The notes: generated by a model from the letters alone, not told the origin. 64,000 nucleotides of DNA from Asticcacaulis sp. AND118 (GCF_020535245.1 NZ_CP084910.1:658501-722500), one strand, 5' to 3'; numbered from the stretch's first letter, positions 15,632-26,613 are shown. Numbers and translations are program-made.

Positions 15632-17448
15632 TGGGCGTCTCCCCCTCGTGGACGGACGGTGACGACCTGCATCATGCCGGCGTGCATATGGTAGAGCATG
15701 TGGCAGTGGAACGCCCAGTCTCCGACGGCGTCCATGGTGACGTCGAAGGTCACCGTTCCGCCCGGCTGGACCTGAACCGTGTGCTTGCGCGGAGCGTACT
15801 CGCCGTGGCCTGTGACCAGCTCGAAGAAGTGCCCGTGCAGGTGAATGGGATGTCCCATCATCGTATCGTTGACGAGGGTTATGCGAACGCGCTCATCCTT
15901 CAAAAAGGGAATGGGCGCTTTTACTTCGCTGAGTTTCACCCCGTCGAAGGCCCACATGTAGCGTTCCATGTTACCGGTCAGGTGAATTTGCATCGAACGG
16001 TCTGGGGCGCGGACGTCGGGATTGCGCTCGACGGCCATGAGGTCGCGATACACCAGCACCTTATGGCCGACATCCTCAAGTCCCTGACCCGGCTCACCGG
16101 TCCGGTCCATTGGCATTGGCGAAATTGACTGAACCGTTGGGGTGTCGGCTACGCCCGGCGCGAGCGACATGTCTCGCATCGAGTGCTCCATCTTACCGGC
16201 GGGGTGACCGTCTGACGCGGGCTTGCAGTGTCCCATCGCGGCATGCTCGGGCGGGCAGGGGTCTTGAGCCGAAGGGGCGGCCGCACCGTTGCTGTGGTTC
16301 ATCTCCGCCATTGGCATATCGCCATGGTCCATGCCGCCCATGCCCATATCCGTCATATCGGCCAGGGGGCGTTTCCGCAGCGGCGGAACTTCCGCAGCCA
16401 TGCCTTCTCGCGGCGCGAGCGTGGCGCGGGCCATGCCAGAGCGATCGACCGTTTCACCGACGATGGTGTAGGCCCGATCGTCATTGGGTTCGACGATGAC
16501 ATCATAGGTTTCGGCGACCGCGACCTGTATTTCGTCGACGGTCACCGGGCGCACCGGCAAGCCATCGGCCTGCACGACGGTCAGGTTGAGGCCCGGTATC
16601 CGGAAATTGAAGGTTGTCATGGCCGATGCGTTGACAATCCTGAGCCGGACGCGCTCGCCGGGCGTAAAGAGTCCTGTCCAGTTGTCTCTGGGGCCGTGCC
16701 CATTGACAAGGTAGGTGTAGGTTGACCCCGTCACATCCGACACGTCGGTTGGGTCCATGCGCATGGCGCCCCATTCGACGCGGTCTTTTAGAGGCTGGTC
16801 TTTGCCTTTGAGCAGGTCGGACAAGGTCTGCTTCTGGTAATTGAAGTAGCCGCCCTGCTGTTTCAGCTTCTGAAAAATGATATGCGGGTGGAGCGGGCTA
16901 TGATCCGAGAGCACGATGACGTGCTCTCGGTCGGATTGGATCGGGTCCTCCCCCGCCGGGTCGATGACGATCGGGCCGTAATGGCCGAGTTGTTCCTGCA
17001 GGCCCGAATGGCTGTGATACCAGTAGGTCCCGGACTGAACGACGGGGAACTCGTAGACAAAGGTGGTGTGGGGTTTGATGCCGGGGAAGCTGATGCCAGG
17101 GACGCCATCCATCTGGAACGGCAATATGAGGCCGTGCCAGTGAATCGAGCTGTCTTCGTCGAGGGTGTTTTCGACATGCAGGCGCACGGTCTGACCTTCG
17201 CGCAGGCGAACGAGGGGAGCGGGGATCGTGCCGTTGACACCAATGGCGTGGCTCTGTTTGCCGTCGATCGTCATCATCTGATGGGCGATTTTCAGGTGAA
17301 TATCGTTGCCGCTGACCGTAGGGAGCGGGCGAACAATACCGGCTGAGACGGGCTGAGCCCAAGCCGGGTACCAGGCGGCGAGAGCCGCAGTGCCGCCGGT
17401 AACAGCGGCGCCGCGCAGAAAAGCGCGGCGGTCCAATGAGGTGGTCAT
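15628..17448 (-). CDS. copA: CopA-type multicopper oxidase
   Basis: 606 residues with a TAT signal (LDRRAFLRGAAVTGG). All copper ligands are present: HWHG at 103-106, HSH at 145-147, HPIHLHGH at 533-540 and HCHMLYHMHAGMM at 581-593. A Met/His/Cys-rich insert (about 365-430, MGMGGMDHGDMPM and CPPEHAAMGHC) binds extra Cu(I) and shares the CxxEHxAMGHC unit with CopB. The enzyme oxidises Cu(I) to less toxic Cu(II) in the periplasm. A CueR-type promoter lies upstream (17488-17518), diverging from the merR gene at 17682. Length and motifs match the plasmid-borne CopA family. Confidence 0.95.
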   Translation of the reverse strand: MTTSLDRRAFLRGAAVTGGTAALAAWYPAWAQPVSAGIVRPLPTVSGNDIHLKIAHQMMTIDGKQSHAIGVNGTIPAPLVRLREGQTVRLHVENTLDEDSSIHWHGLILPFQMDGVPGISFPGIKPHTTFVYEFPVVQSGTYWYHSHSGLQEQLGHYGPIVIDPAGEDPIQSDREHVIVLSDHSPLHPHIIFQKLKQQGGYFNYQKQTLSDLLKGKDQPLKDRVEWGAMRMDPTDVSDVTGSTYTYLVNGHGPRDNWTGLFTPGERVRLRIVNASAMTTFNFRIPGLNLTVVQADGLPVRPVTVDEIQVAVAETYDVIVEPNDDRAYTIVGETVDRSGMARATLAPREGMAAEVPPLRKRPLADMTDMGMGGMDHGDMPMAEMNHSNGAAAPSAQDPCPPEHAAMGHCKPASDGHPAGKMEHSMRDMSLAPGVADTPTVQSISPMPMDRTGEPGQGLEDVGHKVLVYRDLMAVERNPDVRAPDRSMQIHLTGNMERYMWAFDGVKLSEVKAPIPFLKDERVRITLVNDTMMGHPIHLHGHFFELVTGHGEYAPRKHTVQVQPGGTVTFDVTMDAVGDWAFHCHMLYHMHAGMMQVVTVRPRGGDAQ

Positions 17449-17487
17449 GGTGTGTGTCGTTGCCTGTTGGCGAGTAAAACGACCAAT

Positions 17488-17518
17488 GTTCTAAACCTTG
17501 TCACGATGGTAAGGTCAA
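17488..17518 (-). promoter_or_regulatory. CueR-type promoter/operator of copA-copB
   Basis: On the minus strand: -35 TTGACC (17518-17513), a 19-bp spacer, -10 TAGAAC (17493-17488). The dyad ACCTT-N11-AAGGT spans 17495-17515 inside the overlong spacer, the signature of MerR-family activation by DNA untwisting. Two CueR-like regulators are encoded nearby. Confidence 0.8.
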
Positions 17519-17681
17519 GGCAGTATATCGCTATTTTTATTGATATTTTTTGCTTGAACTGTCGGTGGTGATGGGCTGAATATTGGGCCTTATTCAAAGG
17601 CTTGAGAGACTCTTCAATCGTGCCGCGGCTGGCGGCGCGCTTTGACTGCGAGGCGCGCGCTTATCGCCAATGGAGGGACAC

Positions 17682-18149
17682 ATGAACATCGGGCAAGTGG
17701 CGAAGGCGTCGGGTGTATCGGCAAAGATGATCCGTTACTACGAACGCAACGGACTGATTTCACCCGCCGAGCGCTTGCAGTCGGGATACAGGGATTACTC
17801 GAACCGGGACGTGCAGGTTCTGCAGTTCATCCGACGCGCGCGCGATCTCGGGTTTTCCGTGGCGGAGATCAGCACCTTGTTGGGACTGTGGAGCGATGAG
17901 CACCGCCAGAGTGCGGATGTAAAGCGACTGGCTCAGACGCATATCTCCGACTTGCACCAGCGAATTCAGAATTTGGAACAGATGGCCAGGACCTTGCAGG
18001 AATTGGTCGGGTGCTGTGCGGGGGACGACCAGCCGAACTGTCCGATTATCGCCAATCTCGAAAAGCCCCTGGTCGGGGCCGAGGTCGAAGGGCAGCCGGA
18101 CAGCCTGACGCGGTTGCGCGATCTGTCACCAGCGACCCGCCGGTCCTGA
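17682..18149 (+). CDS. CueR-like Cu(I)-responsive MerR regulator
   Basis: 155 residues from ATG 17682, chosen for GGAGGG just upstream (an in-frame ATG at 17670 has none). The MerR helix-turn-helix MNIGQVAKASGVSAKMIRYY is followed by the dimer helix and the metal loop C-C-AGDDQPN-C, whose C-x7-C spacing is that of copper sensor CueR rather than of MerR or ZntR. It is divergent from copA, whose promoter has the 19-bp spacer these activators need. It is about half identical to the second regulator at 19693, so the island carries two copper sensors. Confidence 0.9.
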   Translation: MNIGQVAKASGVSAKMIRYYERNGLISPAERLQSGYRDYSNRDVQVLQFIRRARDLGFSVAEISTLLGLWSDEHRQSADVKRLAQTHISDLHQRIQNLEQMARTLQELVGCCAGDDQPNCPIIANLEKPLVGAEVEGQPDSLTRLRDLSPATRRS

Positions 18150-18162
18150 ACCCAACTCAGCC

Positions 18163-18501
18163 TCAGTGGTCGTGATCACCTTCCTGGATGTGGGCGATCA
18201 TGTCGAGCAGCATGCCACTGACGTGACTGTCGTCGATTTCATAGAAAACCTGGCGGCTCTGCCGTTGCCACTTTACCAGACGTGCGCCGCGCAGGAGCCG
18301 GAGATGGTGGCTTACCAGTGACTGAGACAGTTCGAGGGTTTCGGCGATGTCGGTCACCGATTTCGGGCCGTCGATCGTAAATGCCAAGATCTTCAGCCTG
18401 CTGGGGTCTCCCAGCAGGCGAAAGGTCTCGGCAAGAAGCGTCAGGTCGTCAGACGAGAGCGCGTGGGGTTTGATTCCGGGGTTTGCTTTTGGATTTTGCA
18501 A
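18163..18501 (-). CDS. ArsR/SmtB-family metal-responsive repressor
   Basis: About 112 residues, taken from the TTG at 18501 preceded by AGGAG with a six-base gap; a longer open frame to 18669 would overlap the exporter gene and has no support. Winged helix: FRLLGDPSRLKILAFTI, VTDIAETLELSQSLVSHHL, then LVKWQRQSRQVFYEIDDSHV. The C-terminal helix carries DSH...HIQEGDHDH, acidic and His residues placed as in the zinc site of SmtB/CzrA. It lies 25 bp after the CDF exporter gene and likely controls it through the ATATGAA palindrome at 19606-19635. Confidence 0.88.
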   Translation of the reverse strand: MQNPKANPGIKPHALSSDDLTLLAETFRLLGDPSRLKILAFTIDGPKSVTDIAETLELSQSLVSHHLRLLRGARLVKWQRQSRQVFYEIDDSHVSGMLLDMIAHIQEGDHDH

Positions 18502-18526
18502 TCCGGTCTCCTGAAGGGTTTGCGCT

Positions 18527-19588
18527 TTAGTGCGCGTGCACGCATCCGGACGCAGGTTGCGCTGCCGGTTTTTCCAGACTGCAGCTTGCATTGCCTTTCC
18601 AGTCAATGGCAACGGTTGGATGCTCGATGCTGAATTTAGATGTGAGTTCGTGCTCCACCTGTTCAACAAGTGCCCTCAGATCGGCGCCGGCTTTCGGCTG
18701 TACGTGCAGGGTCGCGAGGGTGCGCGCCGAGGTGATCTGCCAGACGTGGATATGGCTGACGCGTTGCAGGCTGGGGACGGTCTTTTCAAGGTGCTCGGTA
18801 ACCGCCGCAGCCGTGGCGTTCTTCGGCGCTCCTTCCAGCAGGATGTGAAGGGTGCGTTTCAGCAGGCTCCAAGCGCTGCGGAGCACCAGCAGGGAGACGA
18901 GAACGGAGAGGATCGGATCGATCGGGGTCCAGTCGGTCAGCCAGATGACAATTGCGGCAATGATGGCGCCGATGGAGCCGAGAAGATCGCCCATGACGTG
19001 GAGAATGGCGCCCTTGACATTGACGTGGTCGGTATCGCCGCGCGTCAGGTACCAAAGCACCAGAACGTTCACCAGCATCCCGACGACGGCCACACCGAAC
19101 ATCGGGCCTGCGAGGACCGGTTGGGGGCTCTGGAACCGTTCGATGGCTTCGTAGATGATCCAGCCCACGATGGCGAAGAGGGTCAGTGCATTGATCAGGC
19201 CGGCAATGACTTCGAAGCGCATGTAACCGAAGGTACGTTTGCCGTCTGCCGCCCGGCGACCCAAGCGGAAGGCCAGATAGGCGAGACCGAGCGCGAGCGC
19301 GTCTGTCATCATATGTCCGGCGTCGGCAAGAAGGGCGAGGGAGCCGGAGATGTAACCGCCTATGACTTCAACGATCATGAAGCCAAAGATGATGAAGAAC
19401 GAGATCAGGATCTTGTGTTCGTTGTCTTTGGAGACCGCGGGAACGTGAGAATGGTCATGATCGCCGTGACCGTGATCGCCGTGGCCGGCGTGGTTATGGC
19501 CTGAATGATCATGGCCAGAGTGTTTATGGCTGGAGTGATCATGACCTGAGTGGCCATGACCTCCGTGGTGGTCGTGTGAATTCGACAT
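18527..19588 (-). CDS. cation diffusion facilitator (CzcD/ZitB-like) metal exporter
   Basis: 353 residues. The first 50 residues are a His/Gly/Asp-rich metal-binding tail with repeated SGHDHSGH-like units. Six membrane helices follow, with the two metal-site pairs HMMTDALALG (His, Asp in helix 2) and HVMGDLLGS (His, Asp in helix 5), then the cytoplasmic domain with HIHVWQITS. The His-Asp/His-Asp site indicates Zn(II) preference (perhaps Co or Cd), exchanged for protons across the inner membrane. It is transcribed with the ArsR repressor that follows. A C-terminal Cys (NASCSLEKPAA) is a small peculiarity. Confidence 0.93.
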   Translation of the reverse strand: MSNSHDHHGGHGHSGHDHSSHKHSGHDHSGHNHAGHGDHGHGDHDHSHVPAVSKDNEHKILISFFIIFGFMIVEVIGGYISGSLALLADAGHMMTDALALGLAYLAFRLGRRAADGKRTFGYMRFEVIAGLINALTLFAIVGWIIYEAIERFQSPQPVLAGPMFGVAVVGMLVNVLVLWYLTRGDTDHVNVKGAILHVMGDLLGSIGAIIAAIVIWLTDWTPIDPILSVLVSLLVLRSAWSLLKRTLHILLEGAPKNATAAAVTEHLEKTVPSLQRVSHIHVWQITSARTLATLHVQPKAGADLRALVEQVEHELTSKFSIEHPTVAIDWKGNASCSLEKPAAQPASGCVHAH

Positions 19589-19605
19589 GAAGGTTCATCC
19601 TATAG

Positions 19606-19635
19606 ATATGAACATATGAATACATATTCATATAT
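19606..19635 (-). promoter_or_regulatory. ArsR/SmtB-type operator before the CDF exporter
   Basis: Tandem ATATGAA elements, with the palindromic core ATATGAATACATATTCATAT at 19614-19633, 17-47 bp upstream of the exporter start. This is the classic 12-2-12-like AT-rich operator of ArsR/SmtB repressors and matches the adjacent regulator. Confidence 0.75.
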
Positions 19636-19692
19636 TGGTTTGTCAAACGGAGTCTCGCACTCCGTTTTAGGGAAGGCGGTGGTCTGTGCGGG

Positions 19693-20133
19693 TTATCTGC
19701 CGACCGCGCCTTTTCGAGGCGCCAGCGACATATGTTCGTTGGCCTGGTCTGTCTCGAGCCGTTGAAGGATTGGACAGTCCGGCCGGTCGTCGTGCTGACA
19801 GGAGTTGGCGAGTGTTTTCAGCGTATTGGCCATATCCTGAAGGTCTTTGATCTTTTCCTCCAGCGTCTGGATATGCTCGCGGGCGATCCGGTGGACCTCC
19901 GCGCTTTGGCGGGACTGATCTCGCCAGAGACCGAGCAGGTCGTTGATGTCGGCGACGGAAAAGCCGAGGTCTCTCGATCGGCGAATGAAACGCAACATGT
20001 GAACGTCAGAGTTCGAGTAGTCCCGGTATCCGGACTCCTTGCGGTCAGCGGCCGGGATCAGGCCCGTGTCTTCGTAGTAGCGGATCATCTTTGCGGAAAT
20101 GCCGGACGCCTTTGCCGCTTGTCCGATATTCAT
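19693..20133 (-). CDS. second CueR-like Cu(I)-responsive MerR regulator
   Basis: 146 residues with AAGGAG before the ATG. HTH MNIGQAAKASGISAKMIRYY, then RFIRRSRDLGFSVADINDLL, and a metal loop C-QHDDRPD-C with C-x7-C spacing of copper sensors. It lies 50 bp downstream of the copper ATPase gene on the same strand, so it is probably co-transcribed and feeds back on the ATPase promoter (22697-22727). A GC-rich hairpin in the gap could attenuate it. It resembles the regulator at 17682 closely enough to suggest duplication within this metal block. Confidence 0.9.
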   Translation of the reverse strand: MNIGQAAKASGISAKMIRYYEDTGLIPAADRKESGYRDYSNSDVHMLRFIRRSRDLGFSVADINDLLGLWRDQSRQSAEVHRIAREHIQTLEEKIKDLQDMANTLKTLANSCQHDDRPDCPILQRLETDQANEHMSLAPRKGAVGR

Positions 20134-20183
20134 TGCGTATCTCCTTAGGAGAGGCCGGCCCCGGATAGGGCCGGTCCCGATTG

Positions 20184-22658
<2,475 letters not shown>

Positions 22659-22696
22659 CGCTTCCTCCTTTATTCAATAAAATCAGTCTGGCTCTG

Positions 22697-22727
22697 GGGA
22701 TAATCCTTCCCATCGTGGGAAGGTCAA
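22697..22727 (-). promoter_or_regulatory. CueR-type promoter of the copper ATPase
   Basis: Minus strand: TTGACC (22727-22722), a 19-bp spacer, TATCCC (22702-22697). The spacer is nearly all dyad: ACCTTCCCA and its complement TGGGAAGGA. This is the best MerR-family operator in the window. Confidence 0.85.
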
Positions 22728-22750
22728 GCGCGTTTTTTTGATTTTCCCTC

Positions 22751-22781
22751 TTGAGCTTCCAACGGTGTCAAACTCTAGCTT
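22751..22781 (+). promoter_or_regulatory. probable CueR-type promoter of the copZ-like gene
   Basis: TTGAGC, a 19-bp spacer (22757-22775), TAGCTT. The dyad is more degenerate than at the ATPase promoter, but the 19-bp spacing and the position 33 bp before the copZ-like start support the same control. Confidence 0.55.
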
Positions 22782-22813
22782 GACCGGCATGAGGTTAGCA
22801 AAAGGAGGATCTC

Positions 22814-23008
22814 ATGCAGTTTCACATCGATGATATGACTTGCGGCGGATGTGCAAGATCCGTCTCCCGCGCCATTGTCGCGCTGGATTCCGAGGCCCAG
22901 GTGTCCGCTGATACGAAGGCGCGTACCATTGAGGTCGAGACCACTGCGAAGGTCGAGGATATCCAGGCCGCGCTCGCCTCGGCCGGCTTTCCCGCGACAG
23001 TGATGTGA
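22814..23008 (+). CDS. CopZ-like copper chaperone (single heavy-metal domain)
   Basis: 64 residues, one HMA domain: MQFHIDDMTCGGCARSVSRA with MTCGGC as the Cu(I) site, then the expected alternating strands and helices, ending near SAGFPATVM. AAAGGAGG stands before the ATG. Copper chaperones of this size carry Cu(I) in the cytosol to the ATPase. It is divergent from the ATPase gene and 9 bp ahead of the DUF305 gene, forming a two-gene operon that ends at the terminator 23429-23460. Confidence 0.93.
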   Translation: MQFHIDDMTCGGCARSVSRAIVALDSEAQVSADTKARTIEVETTAKVEDIQAALASAGFPATVM

Positions 23009-23017
23009 GGTGGCGTC

Positions 23018-23392
23018 ATGAAAAACCCAACTCCAGACTTAGTGCACCAAGCGGTTGAAGCCTCGGCTCGGCGGCGTGAGGAAAAAGACGCTCATCAAAG
23101 CCATGGAGAGCAGGCCGAGGGTGAACGCGTCGTACAAAACGCATCAACAGAAGCCTTCAAGGCCATCAATCACCGCATGCACGGCGAGATGTCGATCCCC
23201 TTTAGCGGCGATGCGGATGTCGATTTCATGCGCGGCATGATCCCGCACCACATGGGCGCCGTGGAGATGGCGCGCGTCGTGCTTGAACACGGCTCTGACC
23301 CTGAAGTTAAGGCTCTGGCCGAGGCTGTTATTTCAGCTCAGGAGCGTGAAATCGAGATGATGCGCCGGTGGCTCGAATCCCGGAGCCTGTAA
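23018..23392 (+). CDS. DUF305-family metal-associated protein
   Basis: 124 residues. The DUF305 core is clear: [20 protein letters not shown], and [14 protein letters not shown] at the end; its Met and His residues suggest copper or silver binding. Unusually it has no signal peptide or membrane anchor; the first 45 residues are charged and His-rich. DUF305 proteins commonly accompany copper-export genes. It is co-transcribed with the copZ-like gene. A cytosolic metal-buffer role is inference. Confidence 0.85.
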   Translation: MKNPTPDLVHQAVEASARRREEKDAHQSHGEQAEGERVVQNASTEAFKAINHRMHGEMSIPFSGDADVDFMRGMIPHHMGAVEMARVVLEHGSDPEVKALAEAVISAQEREIEMMRRWLESRSL

Positions 23393-23428
23393 GCACCAAG
23401 GAACCGCCATCTGACCAAGGCGAAACTC

Positions 23429-23460
23429 GCGAGGATGTTCTGCATCCTCGCATTTTTTTT
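23429..23460 (+). terminator. rho-independent terminator after the copZ operon
   Basis: GCGAGGATG and CATCCTCGC pair around TTCTG, followed by A and eight T. It separates the copZ-like/DUF305 operon from the efflux adaptor gene, which has its own promoter. Confidence 0.92.
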
Positions 23461-23569
23461 ATCTGGGTGCCTCGGCGCTCGCGCGGGGGGGTATAAAACT
23501 GAATATATTCAATGCAATGGTCGGATTTTGCGCCCGAAAAAACAATCGGGTTTGTGGCTTAATTTGGGC

Positions 23570-23600
23570 TTGACCTTCCAACGCTGGGAAACCGCACGGT
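23570..23600 (+). promoter_or_regulatory. CueR-type operator before the efflux adaptor chimera
   Basis: TTGACC at 23570-23575 and a 19-bp spacer holding ACCTTCC...GGAAACC, close to the ATPase operator. The -10 position (CACGGT) is poor, so activity may be weak. Placement 68 bp before the ATG suggests that the original RND efflux operon was copper-controlled. Confidence 0.6.
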
Positions 23601-23667
23601 CCCGAAAATCCGTTTGTATCCCTGTTCCGGAAGTCCGGAAGAAAGGGCAGAGGTAAAGGTTTTGGGT

Positions 23668-25437
23668 ATGCGGAACAAAGTCGCAGTTGTTATCGTTGCC
23701 GCGGTTGTCGCGACAGCCGGTGTGGGCACGTTTGTCTATTTGCAGCAGCCGAAAGGCGGGGGAGGCGGTGCGCCTCCTGGTGGACAGATGATGCCGCAGG
23801 TTCCGGTGTTTGAGGTCATCGCCAGAGACGTCGCGCCGTCAGCGGACTTCACGGGTTATTTGACGGCACCGCAAACTGTGGAACTTCGCTCAAGAGTGAG
23901 CGGTGCGATCGACGCCGTGACGGTTCCGGAAGGCGGGCTGGTTAAGAAGGGCCAGGTCCTGTTCGTAATCGACCCACGACCGTACCAGGTTACCCTCGAT
24001 GCAGCGCAGGCCCAGTTAAATCAGGCCGAGGTCGTCGCGGCCCAGGCCAAGGCGGAGTTCGACCGGTCCTCGCGGCTGGTGGCAACGGGCGCTGTCTCGC
24101 AAAAGATATTCGACGATGCGCAGGCCCAGTATCGTCAGCGACAGGCGCAGGTTCAGTCGGCAAAGGCGGCAGTCGACGCCGCCAAGCTCGACCTGTCTTT
24201 TACGCGAGTGACTGCGCCGATTTCCGGACGGGTCGATCGTGCGCTGGTGACGGCAGGCAATCTGGTTGCCGGCGGCGGTGCGGGCGCCCCGACCCTGCTG
24301 ACCACCATTGTGTCGGTAGACCCGGTGCATGTGCTGTTCGACATGGATGAGGCCACCTACCTCGGCTTCGTGAAGGGCGCGGATGGCGGTGGTCGTCCAA
24401 GCGGGAACACACCCTTCCGCCTGTCGCTGCACGTCGGCGATGTAGGGCATACTCTGGTGATCGGCCCCACCGGCGCTGGCAAATCCGTCCTGCTTGCGCT
24501 CATCGCCCTGCAATTCCGCCGCTACGACCAAGCGCAGCTTTTCGCCTTCGACTTTGGTCGCTCAATGCGCGCCGCGGGATTGGCCATGGGCGGGGACTGG
24601 CATGACTTGGGCCGCGCGACAGAGGGCGAAATACGCCTCCAGCCACTGAGAGCGATCGACAAGCCCGCCGAGCGAACCTGGGCCGCGGATTGGTTGGGTA
24701 ACATCCTCACTCGGGAGGGCGTCAGCATTACTCCGGACGTCAAGTCACACCTCTGGTCCGCGTTGAATTCTTTAGCAACGGCTCCCGAAGAGCAACGGAC
24801 CCTGACCGGTCTATGCGCGCTACTACAATCTCTCCCGTTGAAGCAGGCACTTCGGCCCTATTGCATGGAGGGGCCACCCTACCTTATACAGGCCGGGAGT
24901 GTCCTGCCCGCCGCGCTTGTAACCGGCATTCGCTCAGACCTGCCAGGCCAGGTGGTCGCTCAGGTCACACAGGATGTCTACGACTCATTGGGCCGAGGCT
25001 TTCTGCTTATCCCGCGCGGTTCACGTCTCCTCGGTGAATACGACAACGCCATTGCCTTCGGACAAAGCCGAGTACTCCTGGCCTGGAAGCGCCTGATCCT
25101 GCCAAATGGCAAATCCTTAGTCCTGGAGCGCCTTTCAGCAGCAGATGCCCGCGGAAATAGCGGACTGCAAGATCGGACGGACTATCATTGGGATAGTATC
25201 GTCGGAGCCGCTGCGCTCTCGACGCTTCTCAGTATGGGCGCTGAAGCCGGGTCTTCAGACAATGACAGCGAGATCGTGCGTGCGCTCCGAGACGGCGCGG
25301 CCGACAGCGTGAGCCGGACGGGCCAAAGGATAGTCGAGCGCCAACTGAACATCGCCCCCACCCTCACCATCCGGCCAGGTCACCGCGTCCGCGTTATCAT
25401 TTCCCGCGACCTGGTTCTGGAACCCTACGGAGATTGA
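23668..25437 (+). CDS. chimeric ORF: RND efflux adaptor fused to pieces of TrbE and TrbI
   Basis: 589 residues in one unbroken frame (ATG 23668; the frame is open back to 23614). Residues 1-244 are an RND membrane-fusion protein: anchor helix, LRSRVSGAIDAVTVPEGGLV lipoyl half, coiled-coil hairpin, VTAPISGRVDRALV. At about 24405 this changes to conjugation ATPase TrbE: TPFRLSLHVGDVGHTLVIGP with Walker A GPTGAGKS at 266-273, but no Walker B. At about 24870 it changes again to the C-terminal part of TrbI/VirB10: SDLPGQVVAQVTQDVYDS, LLIPRGSRLLGEYD, up to VLEPYG. Each part is cut mid-domain, and the RND pump, outer-membrane factor and the rest of trb are gone. It is best read as two in-frame deletion scars; a working protein is improbable. 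Confidence 0.85.
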   Translation: MRNKVAVVIVAAVVATAGVGTFVYLQQPKGGGGGAPPGGQMMPQVPVFEVIARDVAPSADFTGYLTAPQTVELRSRVSGAIDAVTVPEGGLVKKGQVLFVIDPRPYQVTLDAAQAQLNQAEVVAAQAKAEFDRSSRLVATGAVSQKIFDDAQAQYRQRQAQVQSAKAAVDAAKLDLSFTRVTAPISGRVDRALVTAGNLVAGGGAGAPTLLTTIVSVDPVHVLFDMDEATYLGFVKGADGGGRPSGNTPFRLSLHVGDVGHTLVIGPTGAGKSVLLALIALQFRRYDQAQLFAFDFGRSMRAAGLAMGGDWHDLGRATEGEIRLQPLRAIDKPAERTWAADWLGNILTREGVSITPDVKSHLWSALNSLATAPEEQRTLTGLCALLQSLPLKQALRPYCMEGPPYLIQAGSVLPAALVTGIRSDLPGQVVAQVTQDVYDSLGRGFLLIPRGSRLLGEYDNAIAFGQSRVLLAWKRLILPNGKSLVLERLSAADARGNSGLQDRTDYHWDSIVGAAALSTLLSMGAEAGSSDNDSEIVRALRDGAADSVSRTGQRIVERQLNIAPTLTIRPGHRVRVIISRDLVLEPYGD

Positions 25438-25438
25438 A

Positions 25439-25564
25439 ATGGCAAAGCTGAAACTCGGTCCCCTTCTTGATGAGAAGCCAATAAAGATTGCCATGGAGCT
25501 GCCAGCCACCGTGCACCGTGACCTCGTCGCCTATGCTGAAGCCCTTTCAGGCGGTCGCGCATAG
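25439..25564 (+). pseudogene. DUF2274 gene fragment (trb-linked), N-terminus only
   Basis: Starts one base after the TrbI-part stop with MAKLKLGPLLDEKPIKIAME, the opening of DUF2274 proteins that always follow trbI in alphaproteobacterial conjugative elements, and ends after 41 residues (YAEALSGGRA). The usual length is about 70-80. The 3' part has been replaced by the tail of the helicase fragment on the opposite strand, marking a deletion junction near 25550. Confidence 0.75.
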
Positions 25565-26613
25565 GTTCGGAATAGCCGGTCAGCTCAATGCGATCGGCGG
25601 CCATGACTTTGACCCGACGCAATTGCAGACTTTCAGCCAGATCGAATGAGGTCTTGCCGTCGAGCAATGCCGCATAGACCTCCTCGCCGCTCATATCCGC
25701 GGCGATATTGGTCGCGGTGGCTGTCGCCGCCCACGCTGCCGAGACCCGACGTCCGATGATGCGCTCGCCATCATCAGTCTGAAGGCGATAAACCCGCGTA
25801 GATTCGTTGGGCAGACGCTTCCACACGGGGAGGAGGAGCCCGGAGACGATGTGCAAGGTTGCCTCCGAGTATTCAGGCACTGCGGCGACTTCATGCGACC
25901 AAGCTTCAGTGAACTCGCGCTCTGAGGCGACCCGCCAGTTACTATCTGCGAGTGCCTTCAGCGACGTTTGGATATGGTCCATAGGTCGCATTAGTCGGAC
26001 ACGACGTTCGATCTCTCCGTCATCGAGCATGATCGACGGGGCCGGCGTTTGAACGGCGGCACGTCCTGACTTATCGTTGATCAGAAGGGTCTCACCATTC
26101 CCGCGGAGCATAGCCAGGGCATCGGGAAGCTGAATGGGACGATTTCGTTTCTTTTCGGTCAGGGTCAGCAGGCGGGTCTCGGCACCCGTGGCGGGATGGA
26201 CGTAGATCGTGCTGCGGTCGGCGATGACGAAGCTTTCGGCCGTCAGAGTCTCAAGTCCGGTATCGTACGTGCCCGACGCAATAGCCCCGGCGACTTTGGC
26301 CTCCAGCAACTGTTCGAAGGCCGCGAAAAGGATGCCCTGCAGGTCGATAGTCAAGGCCAGCAGCCGGTTGAGGAACGTGTTGATAGGGGGCAATTCATCT
26401 TTGATCCCGGTGCTATCCGTCAGCTTCAAACCGGTTTGATCTTCGAAGCGCTGTAGCGAACAGCGCTTCGCCTGTCGAAACGATCTGGATAACGCTCGAA
26501 TGGCCAGCTTCGAGATCACAGTCGATCTTGCGGATCAGGGTCGGCGTCTTCATCGAGGTTAGCAGGTGCCCGAAGAAGCGCTGCTTGGCGGATTCGAACG
26601 CCGAGCGGGCCAC
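25550..26613 (-). pseudogene. strawberry-notch-like helicase/methylase remnant
   Basis: Two fragments of a large plasmid/ICE strawberry-notch-type NTPase. The upstream piece (about 26605-26460) reads SAKQRFFGHLLTSMKTPTLI and VIQIVSTGEAL. The downstream piece (about 26460-25550), in another frame, reads CSLQRFEDQTGLKLTDSTGI, then FLNRLLALTIDLQGILF, LLPVWKRLPNESTRVYRLQT and GERIIGRRVSAAW. Several hundred residues between them are missing, as are the N-terminal helicase part and the extreme C-terminus, whose frame runs into the antisense of the DUF2274 fragment. Intact members exceed 1400 residues. Confidence 0.75.

Noticed and set aside
18502-18669. N-terminal extension of the ArsR repressor to 168 residues
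   Set aside because: It would overlap the CDF gene by over 140 bp and add residues unlike the family; TTG 18501 has a good ribosome site.
19440-19590. Short direct repeats resembling a CRISPR or minisatellite
   Set aside because: They encode the His/Gly/Asp-rich N-terminal tail of the CDF exporter; units are irregular and in frame.
25425-26519. A 364-residue intact protein on the minus strand
   Set aside because: Its ends do not belong together: the first ~20 residues are a frame-shifted start at a deletion junction and the last ~38 are antisense to the DUF2274 fragment. It is treated as part of the strawberry-notch remnant.
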